A stretch of 7,687 nt of DNA, taken from positions 1 through 7,687 of the forward strand of contig JBOGXF010000058.1 of assembly GCA_050694275.1 (NCBI GenBank). Reading direction: 5' to 3'. The notes under the pieces were generated by a model. It searched no databases, was not told where the DNA came from, and saw nothing but the letters and a program-made list of their open reading frames with translations. Positions 1-6,447 of the stretch are shown in pieces. Position numbers and translations under genes: made by a program. How positions within the stretch are numbered: position 1 is the first letter of the stretch; every line of letters begins with the position of its first letter. This DNA comes from JBOGXF01 sp050694275 (lineage in GTDB: Bacteria; Actinomycetota; CADDZG01; WHSQ01).

Positions 1-2
1 TT

Positions 3-2198
3 CTCGTGGCGACCGCGCTGCTCGCGGCGGTCGCCGGGGTCTTCGGGGGCGGGGTCGCCGGACACCTGTCGTCGGGCGGGTTCGAGGATCCCAACTCGGA
101 GTCGGCGACGACCGCGGCGCTCCTCGAGCGCGAGTTTGGGGCGCGGGAGCCCAACCTCATCCTGCTCGTGACCGCACGCGCGGGGACGGTCGAGAACCCG
201 ACCATCGCGCGCATGGGAACCGAGCTGGCTGCCGAGCTGGCGTCCGAGCGAGGAGTCGAACAGGTCGTGTCGTTCTGGGGCACGGGCGCGCCGGCGCTCA
301 GGAGCGACGACGGCACGCAGGCCCTCGTGCTCGCGAACATCGCCGGCGACGAGGACCAAGTGAACGCGCGTGTGGAGGAGCTCTCACCGAGATACACGCG
401 TGCCACGCCTCATGCCGAGATCGCAGTCGGCGGGTTCGCCGAGATCTTCAGACAAGTGGGTGAGACGATCGAGGGCGACCTTGCCCGCGCCGAGGCGATC
501 GCGTTCCCGATAACCCTCGTCTTGCTGATCCTGGTGTTCGGAAGCCTGGTGGCCGCATCGCTGCCGCTCGCCATCGGAGGGATTTCTATCCTCGGCGCGT
601 TCTTCGTCTTGCGGCTCATCGCCGAGATCACCGACGTGTCCATCTTCGCCCTCAATCTCGTGACCATGCTCGGGCTCGGACTGGCGATCGACTACAGCCT
701 GTTCATCGTGTCTCGGTATCGCGAGGAATTCGCCGCGGGTCTGGGCGCGCACGGCGCGGCCGCCCGGACCGTGAGGACTGCGGGCCGGACCGTTGCTTTC
801 AGCGGACTTACCGTCGCGTTGTCGCTCGCCGCCCTGCTCGTGTTCCCACTCGGCTTTCTTCGATCCTTTGCCTACGCAGGGATCGCCGTGGTGTTGATCG
901 CAGGAGTGGCCGCGGTCGTGTTCTTGCCGGCGTTGCTCGCCGTGCTCGGGCATCGCGTCGACAAGCTCGCCCTCTTCAGGCGCCGCACCAAGCCTGCCGG
1001 CGAGGGCTTCTGGCATCGCATCGCGGTCTTGGTGATGCGGCGCCCGATCCCGATCGCCACCGCCGTGATCGCGCTACTGCTGTTTCTCGGCACACCGTTT
1101 CTGCGAGCACAATGGGGACAGCCCGACGATCGGGTGTTGCCGAGCGACGCGTCGGCGCACTTCGTTTCGCAAGAGATCCGGGAGAACTTCCCGACCAACG
1201 GCGCCAACGCTCTCTCCGTCCTCGGAGCGGAGGGGGAGGACCCACGTACTCTCGCGGCCCCGATCGATGAGTACGCGTCCGAGCTGTCCGGGCTAGAGGG
1301 GGTGGTCGCGGTCGAGGCGCTCACCGGCACCTACAGCGACGGCGCCCTGGTGGCCGAGCCGACCCCCGCGAACAGTCGTTTCGCATCGAACGATCGAACC
1401 TGGCTCTCCGTGCAACTCGGCCTGGAGGCATTCTCGGAGGAGGGGGAAGACCTGGTCGAGGCCATCAGGTCACTCGCGGCCCCGTTCGAGGTGAGCGTGG
1501 CGGGACCGTCCGCGGAGCTCGTGGATCAGAAGGATGCACTGTTCGGGCGAGTGCCGGTTGCGGGGACCCTCATCGCAGTCGCCACGTTCGTGCTGCTGTT
1601 CCTCATGTTCGGAGGTGTGCTGGTCCCGATCAAGGCGATCGCGCTCAACCTGTTGAGCCTCACCGCGACGTTCGGTGCCATCGTGTGGATTTTCCAGGAT
1701 GGGCATCTCTCGGGCCTGCTCGACTTCACCCCAACGGGGACCATCGATATGACCGGGCCGATCCTCATGTTCTGCATCGCCTTTGGGCTGTCTATGGACT
1801 ACGAGGTCTTCCTCCTCTCGCGCATCAAGGAGGAGTACGACCTCACCGGGGACAACACCGGATCGGTCGCACTGGGTCTCGAGCGGACCGGCCGCATCGT
1901 GACGGCTGCAGCCCTGCTGATCAGCGTGGTGTTCGTCGCCTTCGTCACTTCGGGGGTCTCTTTCATCAAGATGTTCGGTGTCGGTCTGACGCTCGCCGTG
2001 CTGATGGACGCGACGCTCGTGCGCGCGACCCTTGTGCCCGCCTTCATGCGGCTGGCGGGACGGGCAAACTGGTGGGCGCCGGCATGGCTGCGTAGGATTC
2101 AGGAGCGGTTCGCCATCAATGAATCCGTGGACGCTGCCGAGGCGATGTCCCGGCCCGGCGTCACCACGGAAGGGGGAGTGGGGCTATCAAATCCGTAG
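3..2198 (+). CDS. MMPL family (RND superfamily) membrane transporter, 5'-partial
   Basis: Inner-membrane transporter of the MMPL/RND superfamily; actinobacterial members export lipids or other hydrophobic compounds using the proton gradient. The substrate cannot be read from sequence. Counting from the GTG at 6, there are two repeated halves. Each has a large extracytoplasmic loop (about 20-160 and 370-518) followed by a helix bundle (about 164-315 and 520-680), with one extra helix near 350-368. The proton-relay Asp-Tyr pair is present in both halves: D229-Y230 in GLAIDYSLF and D598-Y599 in GLSMDYEVF. Each is followed by the usual cytoplasmic SRYREE or SRIKEEY stretch. The reading frame is open to the left edge, and the visible protein starts inside the first membrane helix just before the typical SSGGFEDP loop. 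The GTG at 6 is therefore probably an internal valine, with some 20-30 residues missing. The family and the presence of both halves are secure; the TetR gene overlaps its 3' end. Confidence 0.93.
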   Translation, partial: LVATALLAAVAGVFGGGVAGHLSSGGFEDPNSESATTAALLEREFGAREPNLILLVTARAGTVENPTIARMGTELAAELASERGVEQVVSFWGTGAPALRSDDGTQALVLANIAGDEDQVNARVEELSPRYTRATPHAEIAVGGFAEIFRQVGETIEGDLARAEAIAFPITLVLLILVFGSLVAASLPLAIGGISILGAFFVLRLIAEITDVSIFALNLVTMLGLGLAIDYSLFIVSRYREEFAAGLGAHGAAARTVRTAGRTVAFSGLTVALSLAALLVFPLGFLRSFAYAGIAVVLIAGVAAVVFLPALLAVLGHRVDKLALFRRRTKPAGEGFWHRIAVLVMRRPIPIATAVIALLLFLGTPFLRAQWGQPDDRVLPSDASAHFVSQEIRENFPTNGANALSVLGAEGEDPRTLAAPIDEYASELSGLEGVVAVEALTGTYSDGALVAEPTPANSRFASNDRTWLSVQLGLEAFSEEGEDLVEAIRSLAAPFEVSVAGPSAELVDQKDALFGRVPVAGTLIAVATFVLLFLMFGGVLVPIKAIALNLLSLTATFGAIVWIFQDGHLSGLLDFTPTGTIDMTGPILMFCIAFGLSMDYEVFLLSRIKEEYDLTGDNTGSVALGLERTGRIVTAAALLISVVFVAFVTSGVSFIKMFGVGLTLAVLMDATLVRATLVPAFMRLAGRANWWAPAWLRRIQERFAINESVDAAEAMSRPGVTTEGGVGLSNP
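2168..2178 (+). promoter_or_regulatory. Shine-Dalgarno sequence of the TetR gene
   Basis: The purine run GGAAGGGGGAG lies inside the last codons of the transporter gene. It ends 7 bases before an ATC codon at 2186 that is in frame with the TetR protein. The spacing is what a start codon at 2186 would need, and this is the main reason for placing the TetR start there despite the unusual codon. Confidence 0.5.
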
Positions 2199-2821
2199 AT
2201 ACTGCACCGTCGTCCCGTCGCTCGCGCGCGCGGCGGGGCGAGGGCGACAAGCTCCGCAAGAGGATTCTCGAAGTCGCAGAGAAGCTCCTCGTCGAGGCGG
2301 GCGACGAATCGCTCGTCTCGATCCGCGCCATCTCGGAGGCATGTGAGTGCACGCCTCCGTCTATCTACCTGCACTTCGCCGACAAGGACGAGCTCTTCCT
2401 CGAGGTCTGCGAGAACCGCTTCCGCGAGCTCGACGCGCGCACCGAAGCTGCGGGAGCGTTGTCGGACGATCCGCTTGAGTCCTTGCGGTTGCGAGGGAAG
2501 GCTTACGTCGAGTTCGGGCTCGAGCATCCCGAGCACTATCGGTTGCTCATGATGACGACCAAGGCCCGCACACCCGAGGAATTGGGCGAGGACTCGCCCG
2601 GGATGACGGCGTTCCAGCACCTTGTGGACGCAGTGCAGCGGTGCATCGAAGCCAAGGTGTTCACGGATACCGACGCGCTGACCGGTGCGTTCGTCCTCTG
2701 GGCTGGTGTTCACGGGATAACTTCGCTGCTCATCACCTTTCCCGCCTTCGAGTGGGGGGACAGGGATCAGGTCATCGATCTCATCCTGGACGTCCAGATC
2801 GAGGGCCTGCTGGCGGTGTGA
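2186..2821 (+). CDS. TetR/AcrR family transcriptional regulator with WHG-type C-terminal domain
   Basis: One-component DNA-binding regulator, expected to be a dimeric repressor that releases DNA on binding a small hydrophobic ligand. Counting from 2186, an Arg-rich leader (11-26) precedes a TetR HTH domain (about 22-72). It includes the SIRAISEACECTPPSIYLHF recognition region and the KDELF stretch after it. The C-terminal ligand domain contains EHPEHYRLLM (113-122) and LWAGVHGITSLL (171-182), the signature of the WHG/TetR_C_33 type. The length of 211 residues is normal. Its frame is open from after a stop at 2120-2122 but has no ATG, GTG or TTG before the TTG at 2459, which would remove the whole HTH. 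The best start is the ATC at 2186 behind a good Shine-Dalgarno sequence. It may be a rare non-AUG start, a mutated or mis-sequenced ATG, or the frame may be entered by frameshifting. It overlaps the transporter by 13 bases, so that gene is the likely co-transcribed partner and regulatory target (inference). Confidence 0.82.
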   Translation: MKSVDTAPSSRRSRARRGEGDKLRKRILEVAEKLLVEAGDESLVSIRAISEACECTPPSIYLHFADKDELFLEVCENRFRELDARTEAAGALSDDPLESLRLRGKAYVEFGLEHPEHYRLLMMTTKARTPEELGEDSPGMTAFQHLVDAVQRCIEAKVFTDTDALTGAFVLWAGVHGITSLLITFPAFEWGDRDQVIDLILDVQIEGLLAV

Positions 2822-2831
2822 TCCTCGCGGT

Positions 2832-3554
2832 CTAGTCGAGATTGGTGCGCGCGAGAAATTTGTCCACGGCGGTCGTGTCGCCGATCACCTCGACTTCTTG
2901 TGCCGGGACGCGCCTCCACAGCAGGAGCAGAAGATCGGACGCGGTGCCGCGCACCGCGGCATCCCCCTTGCTGTGCACGCGCTCGACGCGCGCGTCCCCG
3001 TCGACGAAGCTCACGAGCCACTCGCCGGGGGCGTCGGTGCAGTGAATGTGCACGCTCTTATCCGGCGCCGCGCTCCCTTCGAGCGCGTCCGGCAGAAAGA
3101 AGTCGAGGAACTCGTCGATGCCGTCGACCGCGAGCGTCGAGTCGATCGGTCGGGGGCGGCCGGCCGCGGCCCCCGCGTCCCAGCGATGCACCGCAGTCTC
3201 CTGAGCCATACGCCGCTGAATGAACGCGATGTTCTTCTGCGGGGACCACGAGTAGACGGGCGTAGTGGGGTCGGCGTTGCCGAGGACCTTCACCAGGTCT
3301 GCGAGCCCGGCCCGGTACCACTCGATTAGGTCGGAGTCGTCGGGTCGATCGGGTCGTTCGGCGTCGCTGCGATCCTGAAGCCTTCTCTTCGCGATCTGAC
3401 ACCAGAACGCGTGCACCTCGCCGATATGCCACACGAGGGCGGCGACGTTCCAGCCGGGGCATGCGGTGACGGAGGCGGACATATCGACAAGCGCAGCCTC
3501 AGCAAGCGCTTCGCCGTCGCTTCGGATCGCTTCGATGTACTCGACGACCTCCAC
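2832..3554 (-). CDS. Maleylpyruvate isomerase family, mycothiol-dependent enzyme-like protein (TIGR03083 type)
   Basis: Cytoplasmic 240-residue protein of the mycothiol-dependent maleylpyruvate isomerase (MDMPI) family. The DinB-like N-terminal helical domain (about 4-140) carries TACPGWNVAALVWHIGEVH (30-48). H43 there, with E119 and H123 of ETAVHRWDA, matches the His/Glu/His zinc-ligand pattern of the family. A smaller MDMPI C-terminal domain follows (about 150-240), ending near VEVIGDTTAVDKFLART. The founding enzyme isomerises maleylpyruvate in gentisate breakdown with mycothiol as cofactor. Most actinobacterial paralogues have no known substrate, and no gentisate genes are visible here, so the precise reaction is open. 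The start is GTG at 3554, whose G is also the last base of the TAG stop of the upstream Fe-S gene (TAGTG). This implies translational coupling and expression from the promoter of that gene. It ends 10 bases from the convergent TetR gene. Confidence 0.87.
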   Translation of the reverse strand: MEVVEYIEAIRSDGEALAEAALVDMSASVTACPGWNVAALVWHIGEVHAFWCQIAKRRLQDRSDAERPDRPDDSDLIEWYRAGLADLVKVLGNADPTTPVYSWSPQKNIAFIQRRMAQETAVHRWDAGAAAGRPRPIDSTLAVDGIDEFLDFFLPDALEGSAAPDKSVHIHCTDAPGEWLVSFVDGDARVERVHSKGDAAVRGTASDLLLLLWRRVPAQEVEVIGDTTAVDKFLARTNLD

Positions 3555-5683
3555 TAGGACCCACGCTCTTCGGTCGCCGGATAGTCGTCGACCTCGCCGC
3601 CCCCCTCGGCCCCCCCGCCGTTTTCGCCCGTCGACGCGTCTGGACGTTCCGCCTCGAGCTCGATCGTCTGCAGCAGGATCTGTGCGACGTCGCGTACGAT
3701 CATCTTGTCGTCGGCACCCCGTTCCGTGACCCCATCGGCGAGCATGATGTTGCAGAAGGGACACCCGACCGCGAGGGTGTCTGACGCCGAGGCGAGGGCC
3801 TCGTCGGTGCGTTCCATGTTGCATTTCTTGCCCATGTGCTCTTCCATCCACATCCGGCCCCCGCCGGCGCCGCAGCAGAACGTCTTGTGCCCGTGGCGAT
3901 GCATCTCCTGATACCGGCTGCCTGGGATCGACTTGATCACCTCGCGGGCACCCTTCCAGACGTCGTTGTGTCGGGCGAGGTAACAGGGGTCGTGATAAGT
4001 AACGGTCCTGTCGAGCCTGGCGCTCTGGGGCAGGCGACCGTCGCGGATCAAGCGCGCGAGGAACTCCGTATGGTGGATGACCTCGAAGTTGCCCCCGAAC
4101 TGCGGGTACTCGTTGAACATCGTGTTGAAGCAGTGGGGGCAGATCGTGACGATCTTCTTGATGTTGTGCTCGTTCAGCACCTCGATGTTCTGCTCGGCAA
4201 GCATCTGGTAGATGTACTCGGCCCCCATGCGCCGGGCGGGATCGCCGTTGCACGACTCGTCGGCGCCGAGGACCGCAAACTTGATCCCGGCGATCTGCAT
4301 CAGGCGGGCGAAGTCGTAGACCACCTTCTTGTTGCGATCGTCGAAGGCGCCCGCGCAGCCGACCCAGAACAAGACCTCGGCGTCGGGCGCTTCCGAGACG
4401 TGAGGGATGGCGAGGGGCTCTTGCTTCGATGTCCCCTTCATCCAGTCGGTACGAGCCTGCGGAGGTTGGCCCCAAGGGTTGCCGGTCGTTTCCATGTTCT
4501 GCAGCGCGCTCTGCATCTCTTTGGGGAAGCGCGACTCGGTCATCACAAGGTTTCGCCGCATGTCGAGGATGGCATCGATGTGCTCGATGTTCACCGGACA
4601 GGCCTGAACGCACGCACCGCACGTCGTGCAGTCCCAGATGACTTCGTCCTCGACGATGTCCGGGTTGAGATCGGGCAGTGACGCGAGCGCCTGCTTGAAC
4701 TCTTCCTCCCCTCTGCGTTTGGCCTCGAGCAGCACGGGTCCGTGCTCGACGAGAGCGTCGCGCAGATCCATGATCAGTAGCTTCGGGGACAGCGGTTTTC
4801 CCGTGTTCCACGCCGGGCATTGCGCCTGACAGCGACCGCACTCGGTGCAGGTGTAGCCGTCGAGCAATTCCTTCCACGTCAGGTCGGTGATCTTCTTGGC
4901 CCCGAACGTCTCCTCTTCGCTCATCTCCTCAAGGTCGATGTGCATCGGCTTGAGTGCACCCTTCGGGCGTTCCGACGTGAACAGCACGTTGAAGCCCGAG
5001 GTGATGATGTGGAGGTGCTTGGAGTAAGTGATGTAGACGAGAAAGCCCAGGATGATGAGCGAGTGCCACCAGAGGAACATTGTCTCCCACGCTTCTTGGG
5101 CGGACACCGATAGTCCGGTGAACGCGCCGGCCGCGAGATCCGACACGGGGGTCGAGGCGGGATCGTAGGGGAAGTGTCCGAGTGCTATCTCGACCCCGCG
5201 CGTGAAAAGGATCGTGATCATGATCCCGCCGATCGCGTACAGGATGTATTCGGCCTCTCTCATGTGAGAGCCGCGGAAGCGACCGGGCCGGTCGAGACGT
5301 CGGATAACGAAGGCGACGCTAATGCCGGCGAGCACGGCGACGACGAAGAAGTCCTGCAGCGCGCCCAGTGGCCCCCATTTCCCGACGAAAGGCAAGTGAT
5401 AACCGGTCACGTAGATCGCGCCGAACGCCTCGATGATGGTGGTGAAGAGGATCACGAATCCCCAGAAGATGAAGAAGTGCATCAGGCCGGGAACGGTCCA
5501 CTGCAGGAGCTTGCGTTGGCCGAAAACCACCACGAGCTGATCTTTTATCTTGCGCCACCAATCGCGTGGAATGCGATCGTCGTCGGTTCCGAGCTGAAGG
5601 AACCCGACCAGTTGGGCGACACGTCGGGTGAACACGGCCAGGGTGACGAGGATGATGGCCGTCATCAGGAGCTTCTCGATCAC
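3554..5683 (-). CDS. Membrane Fe-S oxidoreductase with NarI-like, dicluster 4Fe-4S and two CCG domains (EtfD-like ETF:menaquinone oxidoreductase)
   Basis: Probable membrane electron-transfer enzyme of 709 residues. It has about five membrane helices (about 5-21, 66-90, 108-127, 145-162, 200-220) forming a NarI/HdrE-like domain. H69, H207 and H223/H225 are candidate b-haem ligands. Two ferredoxin-type motifs follow: C279/C282/C285 with C289, and C352/C355/C358 with C362. Then come two cysteine-rich HdrD/GlpC-like domains: C443, C478, C515, C518; and C567, C603-C604, C641, C644. The first has CNG (478-480) where the second has CCG. This order is that of mycobacterial EtfD (Rv0338c) and syntrophic ETF:menaquinone oxidoreductases, which take electrons from acyl-CoA dehydrogenases through ETF to menaquinone. 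No etfAB genes lie in the window, so the partner is inferred. The GTG start is chosen because GGGAGGG lies 7 bases upstream and the first helix follows directly. The tail (about 680-709) is Gly/Glu-rich and probably disordered. The isomerase-like gene is coupled through TAGTG. Confidence 0.9.
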   Translation of the reverse strand: MIEKLLMTAIILVTLAVFTRRVAQLVGFLQLGTDDDRIPRDWWRKIKDQLVVVFGQRKLLQWTVPGLMHFFIFWGFVILFTTIIEAFGAIYVTGYHLPFVGKWGPLGALQDFFVVAVLAGISVAFVIRRLDRPGRFRGSHMREAEYILYAIGGIMITILFTRGVEIALGHFPYDPASTPVSDLAAGAFTGLSVSAQEAWETMFLWWHSLIILGFLVYITYSKHLHIITSGFNVLFTSERPKGALKPMHIDLEEMSEEETFGAKKITDLTWKELLDGYTCTECGRCQAQCPAWNTGKPLSPKLLIMDLRDALVEHGPVLLEAKRRGEEEFKQALASLPDLNPDIVEDEVIWDCTTCGACVQACPVNIEHIDAILDMRRNLVMTESRFPKEMQSALQNMETTGNPWGQPPQARTDWMKGTSKQEPLAIPHVSEAPDAEVLFWVGCAGAFDDRNKKVVYDFARLMQIAGIKFAVLGADESCNGDPARRMGAEYIYQMLAEQNIEVLNEHNIKKIVTICPHCFNTMFNEYPQFGGNFEVIHHTEFLARLIRDGRLPQSARLDRTVTYHDPCYLARHNDVWKGAREVIKSIPGSRYQEMHRHGHKTFCCGAGGGRMWMEEHMGKKCNMERTDEALASASDTLAVGCPFCNIMLADGVTERGADDKMIVRDVAQILLQTIELEAERPDASTGENGGGAEGGGEVDDYPATEERGS

Positions 5684-5690
5684 TCTCCGG

Positions 5691-5697
5691 CCCTCCC
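5691..5697 (-). promoter_or_regulatory. Shine-Dalgarno sequence of the Fe-S oxidoreductase gene
   Basis: On the minus strand GGGAGGG stands 7 bases before the GTG at 5683. It decides the start in favour of this GTG over the in-frame ATG at 5662, which has only a weak GAGAAG before it, and over the far-upstream ATG at 5782, which lies inside the divergent gene. Confidence 0.6.
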
Positions 5698-5747
5698 GCG
5701 TGTAGTCACCGTCGTATGAGTAGCCTAGGCGGGTCCAACAGGCGCGC

Positions 5748-5753
5748 AGTATA
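5748..5753 (-). promoter_or_regulatory. Possible -10 element for the Fe-S oxidoreductase operon
   Basis: The hexamer TATACT on the minus strand resembles a housekeeping sigma -10 box and would start transcription about 55-60 bases before the GTG at 5683. It is in the 89-bp divergent gap, where a promoter for this operon is expected. No convincing -35 box lies at the usual 16-18 base distance; the closest TTG-type hexamer, TTGCCG, is 23 bases away. On the plus strand the overlapping TATAGG (5750-5755) could serve the hydrolase gene, but support is equally thin. Confidence 0.27.
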
Positions 5754-5772
5754 GGACGGTGGGCGTAGCCCG

Positions 5773-6447
5773 ATGCCGGCAACGAGCACGATCAGCGAGC
5801 TGCAGACCGAACATGGGGCGGTCTCACTCAGCCTCGACGGCGATCCCGGAGCGCGTCACGTCGTGGTGCTCGGACACGGCGCCGGCGGGGGAATGAACAG
5901 CGAATTCATGGCCGTTGCGGCGAGCGGCCTCGCCGCGCGTGGTCTTCTGGTGTGCCGGTTCAATTTCCCCTTTCTCGAGCGCGGCCGGAAGTCGCCGGAT
6001 CGGGCGCCGGTCCTGGAGGCGACCTTCCGGGCGGTCGTCGACCGCGTGGGAGCCTCCGGATCCCAGCTCGTCGTTCTCGGAGGGAAGTCCATGGGGGGCC
6101 GGATCGCGTCGCAGATCGTCGCCCAGGGGGTCGACGCCGCCGGATTGGTGTTCTTCGGCTACCCGCTCCATCCACCGGGACGACCAGAGCGGATGCGCGA
6201 CGCGCACCTGATGTCGATCGAGTCTCCGATGCTGTTCGTCGAGGGAACCCGCGATCCGTTCTGCCCGCTCGAAACGCTCGAGAAGGTGCGGGGAAAGCTC
6301 TCGGCCCCAACCGAGGTCGTGGTGATCGAGGACGGCGATCATTCCTTTCGCGTCCGCAAATCGTCGGGTCGGTCGACCGACGCGGCGTGGGCCGAGGCGG
6401 TCGAAGCCGCGGCCCGGTGGATCGGTCGCTTGGAGCGGAAGCGATGA
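5773..6447 (+). CDS. Alpha/beta hydrolase, KANL3/Tex30 (dienelactone-hydrolase-like) family
   Basis: Small cytoplasmic serine hydrolase-like protein of 224 residues with no signal peptide. The fold markers are in order: the oxyanion-type loop LGHGAGGGMNSEFM (33-46), the strand-turn RFNFPFLERGRKSPD (62-76) typical of the KANL3/Tex30 group, the nucleophile elbow GGKSMGGR (103-110) with S106, the probable acid D161 in EGTRDPFCP (157-165), and H190 in DGDHSF (187-192). The catalytic triad thus appears complete. The group is widespread in bacteria, usually annotated as dienelactone-hydrolase-like or predicted hydrolase, with no agreed substrate. The start is ATG at 5773 with a modest GGTGGG upstream. 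It is the first gene of a two-gene unit: its TGA stop overlaps the ATG of the GH15 gene in ATGA, so the two are almost certainly co-translated. It diverges from the Fe-S gene across 89 bases. Confidence 0.88.
   Translation: MPATSTISELQTEHGAVSLSLDGDPGARHVVVLGHGAGGGMNSEFMAVAASGLAARGLLVCRFNFPFLERGRKSPDRAPVLEATFRAVVDRVGASGSQLVVLGGKSMGGRIASQIVAQGVDAAGLVFFGYPLHPPGRPERMRDAHLMSIESPMLFVEGTRDPFCPLETLEKVRGKLSAPTEVVVIEDGDHSFRVRKSSGRSTDAAWAEAVEAAARWIGRLERKR

Noticed and set aside
384..1016. A 210-codon open frame on the minus strand within the transporter gene.
   Set aside because: Its composition is charged and repetitive, with no domain; the plus strand encodes an unambiguous MMPL protein.
2459..2821. 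TTG at 2459 as the TetR start, giving a 120-residue protein.
   Set aside because: It would delete the complete HTH that is plainly encoded upstream in the same frame, and no Shine-Dalgarno sequence precedes it.
3836..4681. A 281-codon open frame on the plus strand opposite the Fe-S oxidoreductase gene.
   Set aside because: It is antisense to the CCG and ferredoxin domains, has no recognisable domain, and is explained by high GC content opposite a real gene.
2832..4877. A 681-codon open frame on the minus strand containing the isomerase-like gene plus a long upstream extension.
   Set aside because: The part upstream of 3554 lies in the wrong frame of the Fe-S gene and is Arg-rich, low-complexity sequence with no domain. 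Only the last 240 codons match a family.
5723..5730. Perfect 8-base palindrome GCCTAGGC in the divergent intergenic region.
   Set aside because: It does not extend beyond 8 bases and occurs once, so it is too short to call an operator.
5684..5782. Extended start of the Fe-S gene at the ATG at 5782, adding 33 residues.
   Set aside because: The extension is hydrophilic, overlaps the divergent hydrolase gene, and a strong Shine-Dalgarno sequence directly serves the GTG at 5683.
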